Origin: CAYOZL01 sp964408435 | GTDB lineage: Bacteria > Bdellovibrionota_C > UBA2361 > SZUA-149 > CAYOZL01 | Reading direction: 5' to 3' | DNA: 49,840 nt | NCBI GenBank assembly: GCA_964408435.1 | Contig: CAYOZL010000011.1 | Coordinates: forward strand, 1 to 49,840 | In this document: piece by piece, positions 22,942 through 30,952 of the stretch | Numbering within the stretch: the stretch's first letter is position 1 | Layout of the letters: each line of letters opens with the position of its first letter | The notes under the pieces: generated by a model | Told to the model about the DNA's origin: nothing | Databases searched by the model: none | Seen by the model: the letters and a program-made list of their open reading frames with translations, nothing else | Position numbers and translations under genes: made by a program

Positions 22942-24216
22942 CTACTTAAAAGGATTAATGTACTTAGCACTAGAACCTAACTTACTCTCAATCCATAAGA
23001 GCCTATTATACTTCTCTATTCTTTCCCCTCTACACATAGAGCCAGTTTTAATTTGGCCTGCATTAGTCGCCACTGCTAAATCACTAATAGTAGTATCTCC
23101 AGTCTCTCCTGACCTATGAGATATAACATTTGTATAACCTGCAGCACTTGCAGTCTCTATTGAAGAAAGCGTCTCACTTAAAGATCCAATTTGATTAAGC
23201 TTCACTAAAACTGAGTTAGCTATCCCTTCATTAATACCGCGGTTAATCCTATCTACATTAGTAACAAATAAATCATCTCCTACTAACTGCACCTTATCTC
23301 CAATTGCAGTAGTAAGTTTTTTCCAACCATCCCAATCATTTTCATCTAGTGCGTCTTCAATACTTACTAATGGGTACTTATTAATCCAAGAAGAATAAAG
23401 CTCAACCATTTGCTCTGAATTAAGCTTCTCACCTGAAGATTTTTTAAAGAAATATTTATTCTCAGACTTATCAAAAAATTCACTTGAAGCTACATCTAAT
23501 GCAAGTGAAACTTCTTGGCCTAACTTGTATCCTGCTTTTTCAATTGCTTTTTGCAAATAATCAAAAGCTAAATCAGTAGATTCAAAACTTGGAGCGTATC
23601 CACCTTCATCGCCTACTCCTGTGTTATATCCATCTGTAGATAAAAGTGAGCCAAGTGCGTGAAAGATTTCTGCACTTATTCTAACAGCGTCAGAAAAAGT
23701 ATCCGCCCCGTGAGGCACAAGCATAAACTCTTGAACGTCTAAACTATTATTCGCATGAGCGCCGCCATTAATTACGTTAACTAAAGGAACTGGCAAATTT
23801 TTTCCCGCTCCTAAGTACTCAAATAATTCTATTTTTTTTGATTTCGCTGCTACATGAGCAACTGCTAAACTAACACCTAAAATAGCATTAGCTCCGATAT
23901 TACTTTTATTCTTCGTCCCATCTAGCTCTAACATTTTCTTATCAACTAAAGCTTGGTCACTAGCATCTTGCCCGATTAGAATTTCATTTAGTTTTGTATT
24001 TACATTTTTAACAGCATTTAATACGCCCTTACCTCTGTATTTAGTTTTATCTTCATCTCTTAGCTCTACTGCTTCGAACTCTCCTGTTGAAGCCCCAGAA
24101 GGCACACTTGCATAGGAGACATTACCATCCTCTAATTCCGCTCGCACAGAGATAGTAGGATTACCTCTCGAGTCTAAAATTTGGACTGCTTGTAAAGACT
24201 TAATAATACTAGGCAT
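22942..24216 (-). CDS. eno: Enolase
   Basis: Interconverts 2-phosphoglycerate and phosphoenolpyruvate. The 424 aa match the family. Seen are LDSRGNPTISVRAELEDG, the loop SGASTGEFEAVELRD, NVINGGAHANNSLDVQEFM, the metal ligands in SLALDVASSEF, SIEDALDENDWDGW and VGDDLFVTN, and the signature VLVKLNQIGSLSET followed by SHRSGETGDTTISDLAVA. The start at 24216 has a GGAGAA Shine-Dalgarno sequence. The gene is divergent from ftsB over an 81-nt gap and is first of a probable eno-lnt unit. Confidence 0.98.
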   Translation of the reverse strand: MPSIIKSLQAVQILDSRGNPTISVRAELEDGNVSYASVPSGASTGEFEAVELRDEDKTKYRGKGVLNAVKNVNTKLNEILIGQDASDQALVDKKMLELDGTKNKSNIGANAILGVSLAVAHVAAKSKKIELFEYLGAGKNLPVPLVNVINGGAHANNSLDVQEFMLVPHGADTFSDAVRISAEIFHALGSLLSTDGYNTGVGDEGGYAPSFESTDLAFDYLQKAIEKAGYKLGQEVSLALDVASSEFFDKSENKYFFKKSSGEKLNSEQMVELYSSWINKYPLVSIEDALDENDWDGWKKLTTAIGDKVQLVGDDLFVTNVDRINRGINEGIANSVLVKLNQIGSLSETLSSIETASAAGYTNVISHRSGETGDTTISDLAVATNAGQIKTGSMCRGERIEKYNRLLWIESKLGSSAKYINPFK

Positions 24217-24244
24217 ATACGTTCTCCATACTATATAATGTATT

Positions 24245-24268
24245 TTCGTGTTAAATACTTCGTGTTAA
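24245..24268. repeat. Two direct repeats in the eno/ftsB divergent promoter gap
   Basis: TTCGTGTTAA occurs at 24245-24254 and again at 24259-24268, a 14-bp period, inside the 81-nt gap between divergent eno and ftsB. It could be a tandem binding site on either promoter, or a chance duplication in AT-rich DNA. Confidence 0.35.
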
Positions 24269-24297
24269 TAAGTAATAAATTCAAGTAAAAAACTCAA

Positions 24298-24576
24298 ATG
24301 TTTCAAAGACTAATCGCAATTACATTAATATCAATTAGTTTAATCATTTTATTTACCACTTTTATAGGCAAGAATGGTTACAAAGATTTAAACTTAATAA
24401 CTACCGAAGTAAAAAAACTAGAACAAGAAAACCGCAAGCTAAACTCTGAGATAGCTACACTTAAAAATAAACTAACTGGCATTACCCAAAGTGATATGGA
24501 ACTTGAGAAGAAATCAAGAGAATCTTTAGGTTTATCTAGGCCAGATGAAATAGTATACATTTTAGGCAACGAATAA
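24298..24576 (+). CDS. ftsB: FtsB/DivIC-type septum protein
   Basis: A 92-aa bitopic membrane protein: one N-terminal membrane helix (about 5-24, LIAITLISISLIILFTTFIG), then a coiled coil (about 34-65, TTEVKKLEQENRKLNSEIAT) and the short conserved tail with SRESLGLSRPDEIVYIL, as in FtsB/DivIC, which bridge FtsL and FtsQ in the divisome. The usual neighbour eno is divergently adjacent. The next gene, dciA, starts 30 nt downstream. Confidence 0.88.
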   Translation: MFQRLIAITLISISLIILFTTFIGKNGYKDLNLITTEVKKLEQENRKLNSEIATLKNKLTGITQSDMELEKKSRESLGLSRPDEIVYILGNE

Positions 24577-24606
24577 AAACAAGTGAGCAAAAGAAGCGAG
24601 TAAAAA

Positions 24607-24909
24607 ATGAGCAAACCAAAAGATATCGGATCTATATTAGATAGAACTCTTAGCTCTTATCGAATTAAAAACAAGTTAACAAACTTAGACATATTTCTTA
24701 ACTGGGAAGAAGTAGTAGGCCTTGAGCTTGCAAATGCTTGTAAGCCAATTAAAATTTCAAAACAAAGAACTTTAGTAATTCAAGCTAAAAACTCTAGCTG
24801 GGCACAAGAAATAAACTTAACAAAAGATCAACTTTTAGAGAAATTTTCTAAAACTAAATCCATCATAGAAGATATTAAAATTATTACTGGTAGTCCCAAT
24901 TTAAAATAA
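24607..24909 (+). CDS. dciA: DciA-family (DUF721) helicase-loading factor
   Basis: A 100-aa protein with the DUF721/DciA pattern: an N-terminal helix (SILDRTLSSYRI), then NWEEVVGLELANACKPIKI, the strand LVIQAKNSSWAQEI with the conserved SSWAQEL-type motif, and a C-terminal helix-strand. DciA is the ancestral loader or operator of the replicative helicase DnaB in bacteria lacking DnaC. Here it is only the core domain, without the N-terminal extensions some members have. It lies between ftsB and tyrS, with gaps of 30 and 44 nt. Confidence 0.82.
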   Translation: MSKPKDIGSILDRTLSSYRIKNKLTNLDIFLNWEEVVGLELANACKPIKISKQRTLVIQAKNSSWAQEINLTKDQLLEKFSKTKSIIEDIKIITGSPNLK

Positions 24910-24953
24910 GAGGCTTAAAATAAAAAGACTAAATAAAAACGGATAAAGAACAA

Positions 24954-26243
24954 ATGAGTGTACTAAAAGAATTTAAAGAAAAAAATGCAATTCATGATTG
25001 CTCTAACTTTGATGAACTTTCTAAATATTTAGAAGAAAATGAAATCTGTTTCTACTGTGGTTTCGACCCTACTGCTGATAGCCTACACGTAGGAAGCTTG
25101 CTACCACTTATTATGATGAGAAAACTTCAACTAAAAGGCCACTTTCCTATCATTCTAATTGGAACAGCCACAGGCATGATCGGGGATCCTTCAGGAAAAT
25201 CAGAAGAAAGAGTTCTCCTTACACAAGAAACTGTTCATAAAAATGCAGAGCAAATAAGCAAACAAGTTGGCAAAATAGTTGACTTGGGTGACGCAAAAAT
25301 AATGAGCAATCATGCTTGGATTGAAAAAATTAAAATGACTGACTTCCTAAGAGACCTTGGGAAACATTTTAGTGTAAATTCCATGATTGCAAAAGAATCA
25401 GTTAAAGAAAGACTAAATAATAGAGAGCAAGGCATTAGTTTTACTGAATTTAGTTATATGCTTTTACAAGCTTATGATTTTTACTGGCTAAATCAAAACC
25501 ACGATTGTCAATTACAAATCGGTGGTTCAGACCAATGGGGTAACATCACCGCAGGTCTAGACTTAATCAGAAGAAAACAAAGCGAACTAAAGCAAAACGA
25601 CGAAAAGAAAGAAGAACTCCCAGCTTTCGGCTTTACTTTCCCACTTTTGAAAACAGCCAGCGGAACTAAGTTTGGAAAAACTGAGGCTGGGGCAATTTGG
25701 CTAGATAAAAATAAAACTTCGGCATATAACTTTTACCAATTTTGGCTAAATACAAATGACGATGATTTAGAAGACTTTTTTAATTTATTTAGTTTCAAAG
25801 AAAAAGAAGAAATTACAGACATTCTAGCAATGCATAAAAAAAACCCGGAGAAAAGAATTGCACAAAAAGAACTAGCGCAAGAACTAACAAAACTACTACA
25901 CGGAGAAGAAGAAACACTTTCTGCAGTTAGTGCAAGTGACGTCTTATTTAATAAAAACATTAAAGAAGCCTCAAGTAGTGACTTAATGGTGATTTTCAAA
26001 GATGTTCCTCACGTTTCAATTAAAAAATCCGAACTAAGTAGCTTGCAAGAAATACTAGTTAAAGCGGAAGCAGCTAAGAGCAACAGCGAAGCTAGAAGAA
26101 AAGTAGAGGCTGGTTCAATTTATTTAAATGATGAAAAACAAAGTGACTTTAAAAAAGAAATTACCCCAGATGAATTCATTGAAGGGAAGGTCTTAATTAT
26201 AAGAAGTGGTAAAAAGAATTACTACTTAGTAAAATTAAAATAA
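24954..26243 (+). CDS. tyrS: Tyrosyl-tRNA synthetase
   Basis: Class I aminoacyl-tRNA synthetase that charges tRNA-Tyr. At 429 aa it is of normal bacterial length. The ATP-binding HIGH motif reads HVGS (in DSLHVGSLLPL, about 44-54), the tyrosine pocket lies in YCGFDPTAD and QIGGSDQWGNI, and the KMSKS loop reads KFGKT (about 239-243). A C-terminal S4 RNA-binding domain occupies about 365-429 (NSEARRKVEAGSIYLN). It is the third gene of the ftsB-dciA-tyrS string. Confidence 0.97.
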   Translation: MSVLKEFKEKNAIHDCSNFDELSKYLEENEICFYCGFDPTADSLHVGSLLPLIMMRKLQLKGHFPIILIGTATGMIGDPSGKSEERVLLTQETVHKNAEQISKQVGKIVDLGDAKIMSNHAWIEKIKMTDFLRDLGKHFSVNSMIAKESVKERLNNREQGISFTEFSYMLLQAYDFYWLNQNHDCQLQIGGSDQWGNITAGLDLIRRKQSELKQNDEKKEELPAFGFTFPLLKTASGTKFGKTEAGAIWLDKNKTSAYNFYQFWLNTNDDDLEDFFNLFSFKEKEEITDILAMHKKNPEKRIAQKELAQELTKLLHGEEETLSAVSASDVLFNKNIKEASSSDLMVIFKDVPHVSIKKSELSSLQEILVKAEAAKSNSEARRKVEAGSIYLNDEKQSDFKKEITPDEFIEGKVLIIRSGKKNYYLVKLK

Positions 26244-26290
26244 GCTAAGCAAAATAAAAAACTATTAAAAACTAATCAAATAACAGATAT

Positions 26291-27919
26291 ATGAAAAAAA
26301 CAGTTCTACTAACAGTTATTGTAATATTAACTCTAGCAAGCAAAGCAATAGCTGAGCTTAGGCCTGAAAATGTTTTAATCTTAGCAAACTCTAACTCGGA
26401 ACAAAGTCTGCAAGTGGCAAGGACATATCAAAAACTTCGAGCTATCCCGGAAAAAAATTTAATTTCACTCAAATTACAAGAGCATGAAAGAATTCGCAGA
26501 GAAGATTTTGAAAAAACTTTATTAGAGCCCTTAAAAAAAGAAATCATTAAAAGAGATTTAGTTAAGCAAATCAAAGTAATCACAACTATCTACGGCGTGC
26601 CTCTTCATGTACTTCAACCTGAGATTGGACCAGAACAAAAAGAAATTGGAGTACTTGCTAACGAAAGAAGAGCTCAGGCTAAAATTAATATCGAAGAAAA
26701 TGTAAAAAAAATTCAAAAAATAGCTAGAGAAGAACAAAATGGTTTTATAGAAATTCCAGAGAATAAGCTTCCTAACGAACTACAAAATTTGCTTAAAAGA
26801 GCGAATAAAGGACTAAAGAATTACAAAGGAGAAGAACTAAAAAAAACCCAACTTACTCTTGCTAGCTCATTACAAGAATTAGGTGGTCATGCAATTCTTA
26901 CTAAAATTTTAAAACCTAATGAAGACCCGAGTAAAAAAGCAAAATCCGAAGCTGAACTACAAAAGCTCAAACAAGAAATACAAGCAAATGTTGTAAAAAT
27001 GAGAGAACTAGGAAGAAGTAATAAAAAATCTGATGTCACATTACTATTTAATTTAACAAAAAAAACACTAGGCTCTCTAGGCATTCTTAGTGTTACAGAT
27101 AAAATTAACTCTAGAAGTATACAAAAAGAAGCAGATGCTAGCCTTGATAGTGAGCTAAGTTTAATTTGGTGGGGAGAGAACTCTTTTCCGCTGGGCAAAT
27201 GGCTTAGCAATCCTTTAAATCACAAAGTCCTCTCAAAAGAAATACTAAAGAAAATGGGTAAAAAAATAATAATGGTTAGCAGAATTGATGCACCCGATGC
27301 ATGGCAAGCTATTAGAATAATAAAAGATAGCATTAAAGCCGAAAAAGAAGGTTTAAACGGCAAGGCGTATATAGACACTAGAAAACTTGGCCAAGAAACG
27401 GTGCTAGGAATATTTGATGGAGAATTAAAAGATTTAGGCTGGTATTTAAGAGAAAAAACTAACTACAAAGTTAAGTTAGATATTTTTCCTGAACTAATTA
27501 AAAAAGCGCATGATGTGGCATTATACGCCGGCTGGTATTCCGTCAGAAATTTTCAAGGGGACTTTAAATTAAACCCAGGTTCAATTGCCTGGCATGTTGC
27601 CTCTGCAGAAGCTGTAAGCCTTAGAGATCCAGAGGAGAAAGGTTGGTGCAAGAATCTCATAGACAGAGGAGCAAGCGTTACAATTGGAGCAGTTGGTGAG
27701 CCATACCTTGCTGCATTTCCAAGACCAAAAGAATTTTTTGGCTTTTTGTTAACTGGTAAATATACTTTAGTAGAAGCGTATTTCTTAACTAAAAGATATC
27801 TAAGCTGGAAATTAGTTTTAATTGGGGATCCGCTTTATAAACCTTTTAAAGTTAATAGCGATATTAAATTATCTGATTTTGGGATTACTAATACTCTAAA
27901 GCCTTCTGAGTTTTACTAA
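26291..27919 (+). CDS. Exported TIGR03790-type protein with long charged insert
   Basis: A 542-aa protein with an N-terminal signal peptide (cleavage about after SKAIA, residue 21). The sequence NVLILANSNSEQSLQVARTY then IPEKNLISL, ITTIYGVPLHV, and the C-terminal YAGWYS...GSIAWHVASAEA...GVASVTIGAV-like block (here RGASVTIGAVGEPYLAAFPR) match the pattern I recall for TIGR03790, a family of unknown function. The conserved halves are separated by about 150 Lys/Glu-rich residues (about 120-275, coiled-coil-like), so the protein is longer than I recall for the family. The gene follows tyrS by 47 nt and may be co-transcribed. A hexamer repeat lies downstream. Confidence 0.75.
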   Translation: MKKTVLLTVIVILTLASKAIAELRPENVLILANSNSEQSLQVARTYQKLRAIPEKNLISLKLQEHERIRREDFEKTLLEPLKKEIIKRDLVKQIKVITTIYGVPLHVLQPEIGPEQKEIGVLANERRAQAKINIEENVKKIQKIAREEQNGFIEIPENKLPNELQNLLKRANKGLKNYKGEELKKTQLTLASSLQELGGHAILTKILKPNEDPSKKAKSEAELQKLKQEIQANVVKMRELGRSNKKSDVTLLFNLTKKTLGSLGILSVTDKINSRSIQKEADASLDSELSLIWWGENSFPLGKWLSNPLNHKVLSKEILKKMGKKIIMVSRIDAPDAWQAIRIIKDSIKAEKEGLNGKAYIDTRKLGQETVLGIFDGELKDLGWYLREKTNYKVKLDIFPELIKKAHDVALYAGWYSVRNFQGDFKLNPGSIAWHVASAEAVSLRDPEEKGWCKNLIDRGASVTIGAVGEPYLAAFPRPKEFFGFLLTGKYTLVEAYFLTKRYLSWKLVLIGDPLYKPFKVNSDIKLSDFGITNTLKPSEFY

Positions 27920-27934
27920 CCTAGCAGAATTTTT

Positions 27935-28082
27935 CTTAAACCTTAGCCTTGGTCCTAGTCTTGGTCTAAATATCTCTTCTATAAATTAGTTTTATACCTC
28001 TTCAGAAAAAAAATAAGACCAAGGGAAAGAAATAAGACAAAGATTTTTTGACTAAGACTAAGACCAGGATTAAGACTAAGAT
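27935..28082. repeat. Hexamer-built inverted repeat between the TIGR03790-type gene and rlmN
   Basis: The left arm 27942-27967 and right arm 28055-28080 are 26 nt each and match as an inverted repeat at 21 of 26 positions. All five differences are transitions. Three of them give G-U pairs in plus-strand RNA; the other two would be G-U in minus-strand RNA. Extra partial units (AATAAGACCAAGGG, AAATAAGACAAAGA) fill the 87-nt spacer. The element ends just before rlmN. Confidence 0.7.
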
Positions 28083-28100
28083 ATATGCTACAAAAAACTA

Positions 28101-29135
28101 ATGTTAGACCCTAGAAACCTCAGTCCTCAAATATTTATCGATAATGCTAAAGAATACGGGATTAGCCCTTACAACTCTAGAGCCTTACTAAGTGAGATTG
28201 TTGGGAATAACAATTTAATACCTAGTTCTTGGCAGAAGAAAGAATTGGTTTCTAAAGCTATATCAGAACAAACTGCTGAACTTCCAAGCTTAGAGTTAGT
28301 TGAAGTTGTAAAATCTGAGTTAGACGGTTTTCAAAAGCTCCTATTTAAAACTCATGACAACTTATACATTGAAACTGTAATCATCCCCTTGCTTAAAGAA
28401 AACTGTGTTAGCATTTGTCTATCTTCTCAAGTTGGTTGCGTGATGGCATGTGATTTTTGTGCAACTGCTAAAATGAAAAATAGAAGAAATTTAAAATCTT
28501 GGGAGATTATTAATCAAATGCAACAAGCAAGAGAGCTTGTTAACAAACAAGGGGATAAAGTTACTGGGGCAGTTTTTATGGGCATGGGGGAGCCTTTTTT
28601 AAACTATAATAATGTGATGATAGCAGCTGAACATTTCTGTTTCCCTTCACTAAATGCGATTAGCTCAAAAGCAATCACTATTAGCACTGTAGGTCTAGTC
28701 CAGGAAATCGATCGCTTCACAAATGAAAAAAGACCTTTTAGACTTTCAATTAGTATTGGTTCGGCGTTTGACGAAAAAAGAAAAAAACTTGTTCCTGTAG
28801 CAGCAAAAACTCCAATTAAAAAAGTAATAGAAGCTGCCTCAAAACATGCCAAAGCAAGAAAAGATAGAGTCATGATTGCATATGTATGTATTTCAAATGA
28901 AAACGTTTTTGAAGAAGATGCAAAAGAATTAGCAAAAATTATAAAAGACACACCTGTAAGATTAGATTTAATTGATGTAACTGATACTAGTGGTAAATAT
29001 AAAAAACCAAGTGAAGAAGAAATTAAACAGTTTAGAGATTGGCTTAATTTCTATTTAAAACAACCCGTGGCAAGGAGATATTCTGGCGGTGCTGATATTA
29101 ATGCAGCTTGTGGGACTCTCGCTGGCAGAGAATAA
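28101..29135 (+). CDS. rlmN: Dual-specificity RNA methyltransferase RlmN
   Basis: Radical SAM enzyme that methylates C2 of adenosine in 23S rRNA (A2503) and in tRNAs. The 344 aa contain the cluster motif CVMACDFC (C-x3-C-x2-C) within SSQVGCVMACDFCATAKMKN, the SAM-binding FMGMGEPFLNYNNV, the Ser/Asn in ISTVGLV, and near the C-terminus the methyl-carrying cysteine in ADINAACGTLAGRE. Cfr is the close relative; the ATAKM.N.RNL context fits RlmN better. Its stop lies 1 nt from the stop of the convergent Cys-rich gene. Confidence 0.93.
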   Translation: MLDPRNLSPQIFIDNAKEYGISPYNSRALLSEIVGNNNLIPSSWQKKELVSKAISEQTAELPSLELVEVVKSELDGFQKLLFKTHDNLYIETVIIPLLKENCVSICLSSQVGCVMACDFCATAKMKNRRNLKSWEIINQMQQARELVNKQGDKVTGAVFMGMGEPFLNYNNVMIAAEHFCFPSLNAISSKAITISTVGLVQEIDRFTNEKRPFRLSISIGSAFDEKRKKLVPVAAKTPIKKVIEAASKHAKARKDRVMIAYVCISNENVFEEDAKELAKIIKDTPVRLDLIDVTDTSGKYKKPSEEEIKQFRDWLNFYLKQPVARRYSGGADINAACGTLAGRE

Positions 29136-29136
29136 C

Positions 29137-29697
29137 TTAATTAGGAAAACAAGTAGTCAAACAAGTCTCATGCACACAAGCAACAGTGCAAGCTGTATGA
29201 CCTGGCCTAGATTTCTTACCGCATCTTTTAGAGCATCTAGATTTTGAGAATTTCTTACACTTTCCACAATCTCTTTTTGTAGGATTAGTTTCCTCAGTGT
29301 AATTCCTTAAAAGTGAGCATCTATTTTCACATTGCAACTTAGAACATTTTTCTTTGCACAAGTAAGGATCTTCAGTATTTAAACAACGAGTATTACAAAC
29401 TCCTTCTAACTTCACTTTTAAACAAGCTTTGCAAGAACCGCCAGCAGAACCTGATGTTTTAGAAGATCCTGTATGACTATTAGCTTTTGCATCATAACTA
29501 GCTGCACAAAATTTTTTAACACAATTATCTACACAGTTTGGAAAAGAATACTTAGTTTCTGATTCACATTTTTTTTCACATTCTACGCGATAACTCTGCT
29601 TGCACTGATCTTGTGCTAAAACAGAGTTATTGAATACTAGACTAGATAAAAATAAACTAACGCCAAGAAGGAGGAAGATTTTTTTCAATTTCAACAT
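29137..29697 (-). CDS. Secreted protein with three twin-CX3C cysteine modules
   Basis: A 186-aa exported protein I cannot assign to a family. It has a signal peptide (MLKLKKIFLLLGVSLFLSS, ending near VLAQ). The mature part has 22 cysteines in three tandem modules of C-x3-C-x(8-10)-C-x3-C-x4-C: CEKKC..CVDNCVKKFC, CNTRC..CKEKCSKLQC and CSKRC..CTVACVHETC. Modules 2 and 3 are each preceded by CxxC (CKAC, CGKC). A Ser/Gly/Thr linker (NSHTGSSKTSGSAGG) separates module 1 from 2. Twin CX3C suggests disulfide-stapled helical hairpins (alpha-hairpinin-like), which is inference. The frame extends upstream to 29727; the Met at 29697 gives the best signal peptide. It overlaps the end of the sugar epimerase gene by 41 nt, so the two are probably co-expressed. 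Confidence 0.75.
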   Translation of the reverse strand: MLKLKKIFLLLGVSLFLSSLVFNNSVLAQDQCKQSYRVECEKKCESETKYSFPNCVDNCVKKFCAASYDAKANSHTGSSKTSGSAGGSCKACLKVKLEGVCNTRCLNTEDPYLCKEKCSKLQCENRCSLLRNYTEETNPTKRDCGKCKKFSKSRCSKRCGKKSRPGHTACTVACVHETCLTTCFPN

Positions 29698-30664
29698 TAT
29701 CAAATTCATTACTTTTTCTTGGCCCATGCTCTTTTGCCCAATTAGCCATTTTCTCTAAGCCTTCAGAAAGAGAAAATGTTTTATTCTCAGGAAAAAACTT
29801 CTTAACTTTTTCATGACTAGAATAAGCGTGAACAACTTCATTCCTAGCTTCTAAATGATTTAACTTAGGCTCTACTTCAAAAACCTTACAAACCTCACTT
29901 GCTAAATCATTTACTGAATATGGAATATCCGCTCCGACATTAAAGACCTCTCCATATGTTTCTTTATTATCCACACATGAAGAGATAACTCCCGAAATCT
30001 CTTTTATATAACTAAATGCTCTTGTTTGTTCCCCGTCGCCAAACACAGTCAATGACTTACCTTGCATAATTTGATTCATGAAGATGCCAATTACATTTCT
30101 ATATTTATCACCTATGTTTTGAAACTCACCGTATACATTATGTGGTCTAAAAATTACATAATCCAAACCAAACATTTCATGAGAGCATTTAAGTTCTTGC
30201 TCAACTGCGTATTTAGAAATTCCATATGAATCTTCTGGTTGAGGAATCATATCTTCTTTCATTGGTAATTGCCCTGCGCCGTATACTGCAATAGAAGAAG
30301 TGAAAACAAAACACTTTACATTATTATTTACAGAAGCATTAATTAAATTAATACTGCCAATTAAATTGTTATTATAATTAAACCTTTTAATGAAATGGCT
30401 TAAGCCCTCTGCAGCATAAGCTGCTAAATGATAAACATAATCAAACTTTTTCTCTGCAAAAAGATTATCTACTAACTCATGGTCTAAGATACTTCCTTTT
30501 ACAAATTCAACACCTTCAGGAATATTATCTTCAAACCCTCCACTTAAATCATCTAGAACAACAACCTCATGCCCCATCTCTTGCAGTTCTCTAACCACAT
30601 GAGCTCCAATGAAACCCGCACCACCTGTAACTAAACTTTTTGCTTTAAATTTATTCTGAGCCAT
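29657..30664 (-). CDS. NAD-dependent nucleotide-sugar epimerase/dehydratase (GalE-like SDR)
   Basis: A 335-aa extended short-chain dehydrogenase. The Rossmann motif GGAGFIGAHVV (about 14-24), the adenine-binding DDLSGG, the Ser of FTSSIAVYGAG and the catalytic YGISK (Tyr-x3-Lys, about 147-151) are present, as is FRPHNVYG. GalE-type UDP-glucose 4-epimerase or UDP-glucuronate epimerase are the best guesses; substrate specificity cannot be read. It is divergent from wecB, and the Cys-rich secreted protein follows in the same unit. The set suggests surface polysaccharide work. Confidence 0.85.
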   Translation of the reverse strand: MAQNKFKAKSLVTGGAGFIGAHVVRELQEMGHEVVVLDDLSGGFEDNIPEGVEFVKGSILDHELVDNLFAEKKFDYVYHLAAYAAEGLSHFIKRFNYNNNLIGSINLINASVNNNVKCFVFTSSIAVYGAGQLPMKEDMIPQPEDSYGISKYAVEQELKCSHEMFGLDYVIFRPHNVYGEFQNIGDKYRNVIGIFMNQIMQGKSLTVFGDGEQTRAFSYIKEISGVISSCVDNKETYGEVFNVGADIPYSVNDLASEVCKVFEVEPKLNHLEARNEVVHAYSSHEKVKKFFPENKTFSLSEGLEKMANWAKEHGPRKSNEFDNVEIEKNLPPSWR

Positions 30665-30724
30665 ATACTGCCTATTTGATAGATCTTATTAACTCAATTG
30701 ATAGCCATATTATTCTTTTTTTGC

Positions 30725-30943
30725 AATATACCCATCACAATATAATTTTAGTTTAAAACTTTGATGGGTATATTTGCCGAGCGCAGCGGGCAACAGATAT
30801 GCTAATCATAATAATAACTGTCAAAACCACAATGGTTTTGTCAATTTTTCATGATGGGTATATATTGTACCCCCTGCGCTCGGCAACATGCTAATCTAGT
30901 TAAATGAATTACTAAATTGTAAAACTAATCATGATTAGCATAT
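30725..30943. repeat. Nest of inverted and direct repeats in the epimerase/wecB divergent gap
   Basis: TGATGGGTATATT at 30762-30774 is a perfect 13-bp inverted copy of 30725-30737, and its first 12 bp recur at 30852-30863. GCCGAGCGCAG (30776-30786) is inverted at 30874-30884. ATATGCTAATCAT (30797-30809) is inverted at 30931-30943, and CAACATGCTAATC near 30884-30896 is a third copy. A hairpin CAAAACC/GGTTTTG sits at 30822-30840. The last copy overlaps TATAAA (30941-30946), 6 nt before the wecB ATG, so repeats and promoter overlap. The GC-rich parts differ in composition from the surroundings. Confidence 0.7.
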
Positions 30944-30952
30944 AAATAGTAA

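Noticed and set aside
29698..29727. Longer start for the Cys-rich protein (from MGQEKVMNLI)
   Set aside because: It lengthens the N-terminus ahead of the signal peptide and increases overlap with the epimerase gene; the Met at 29697 fits better.
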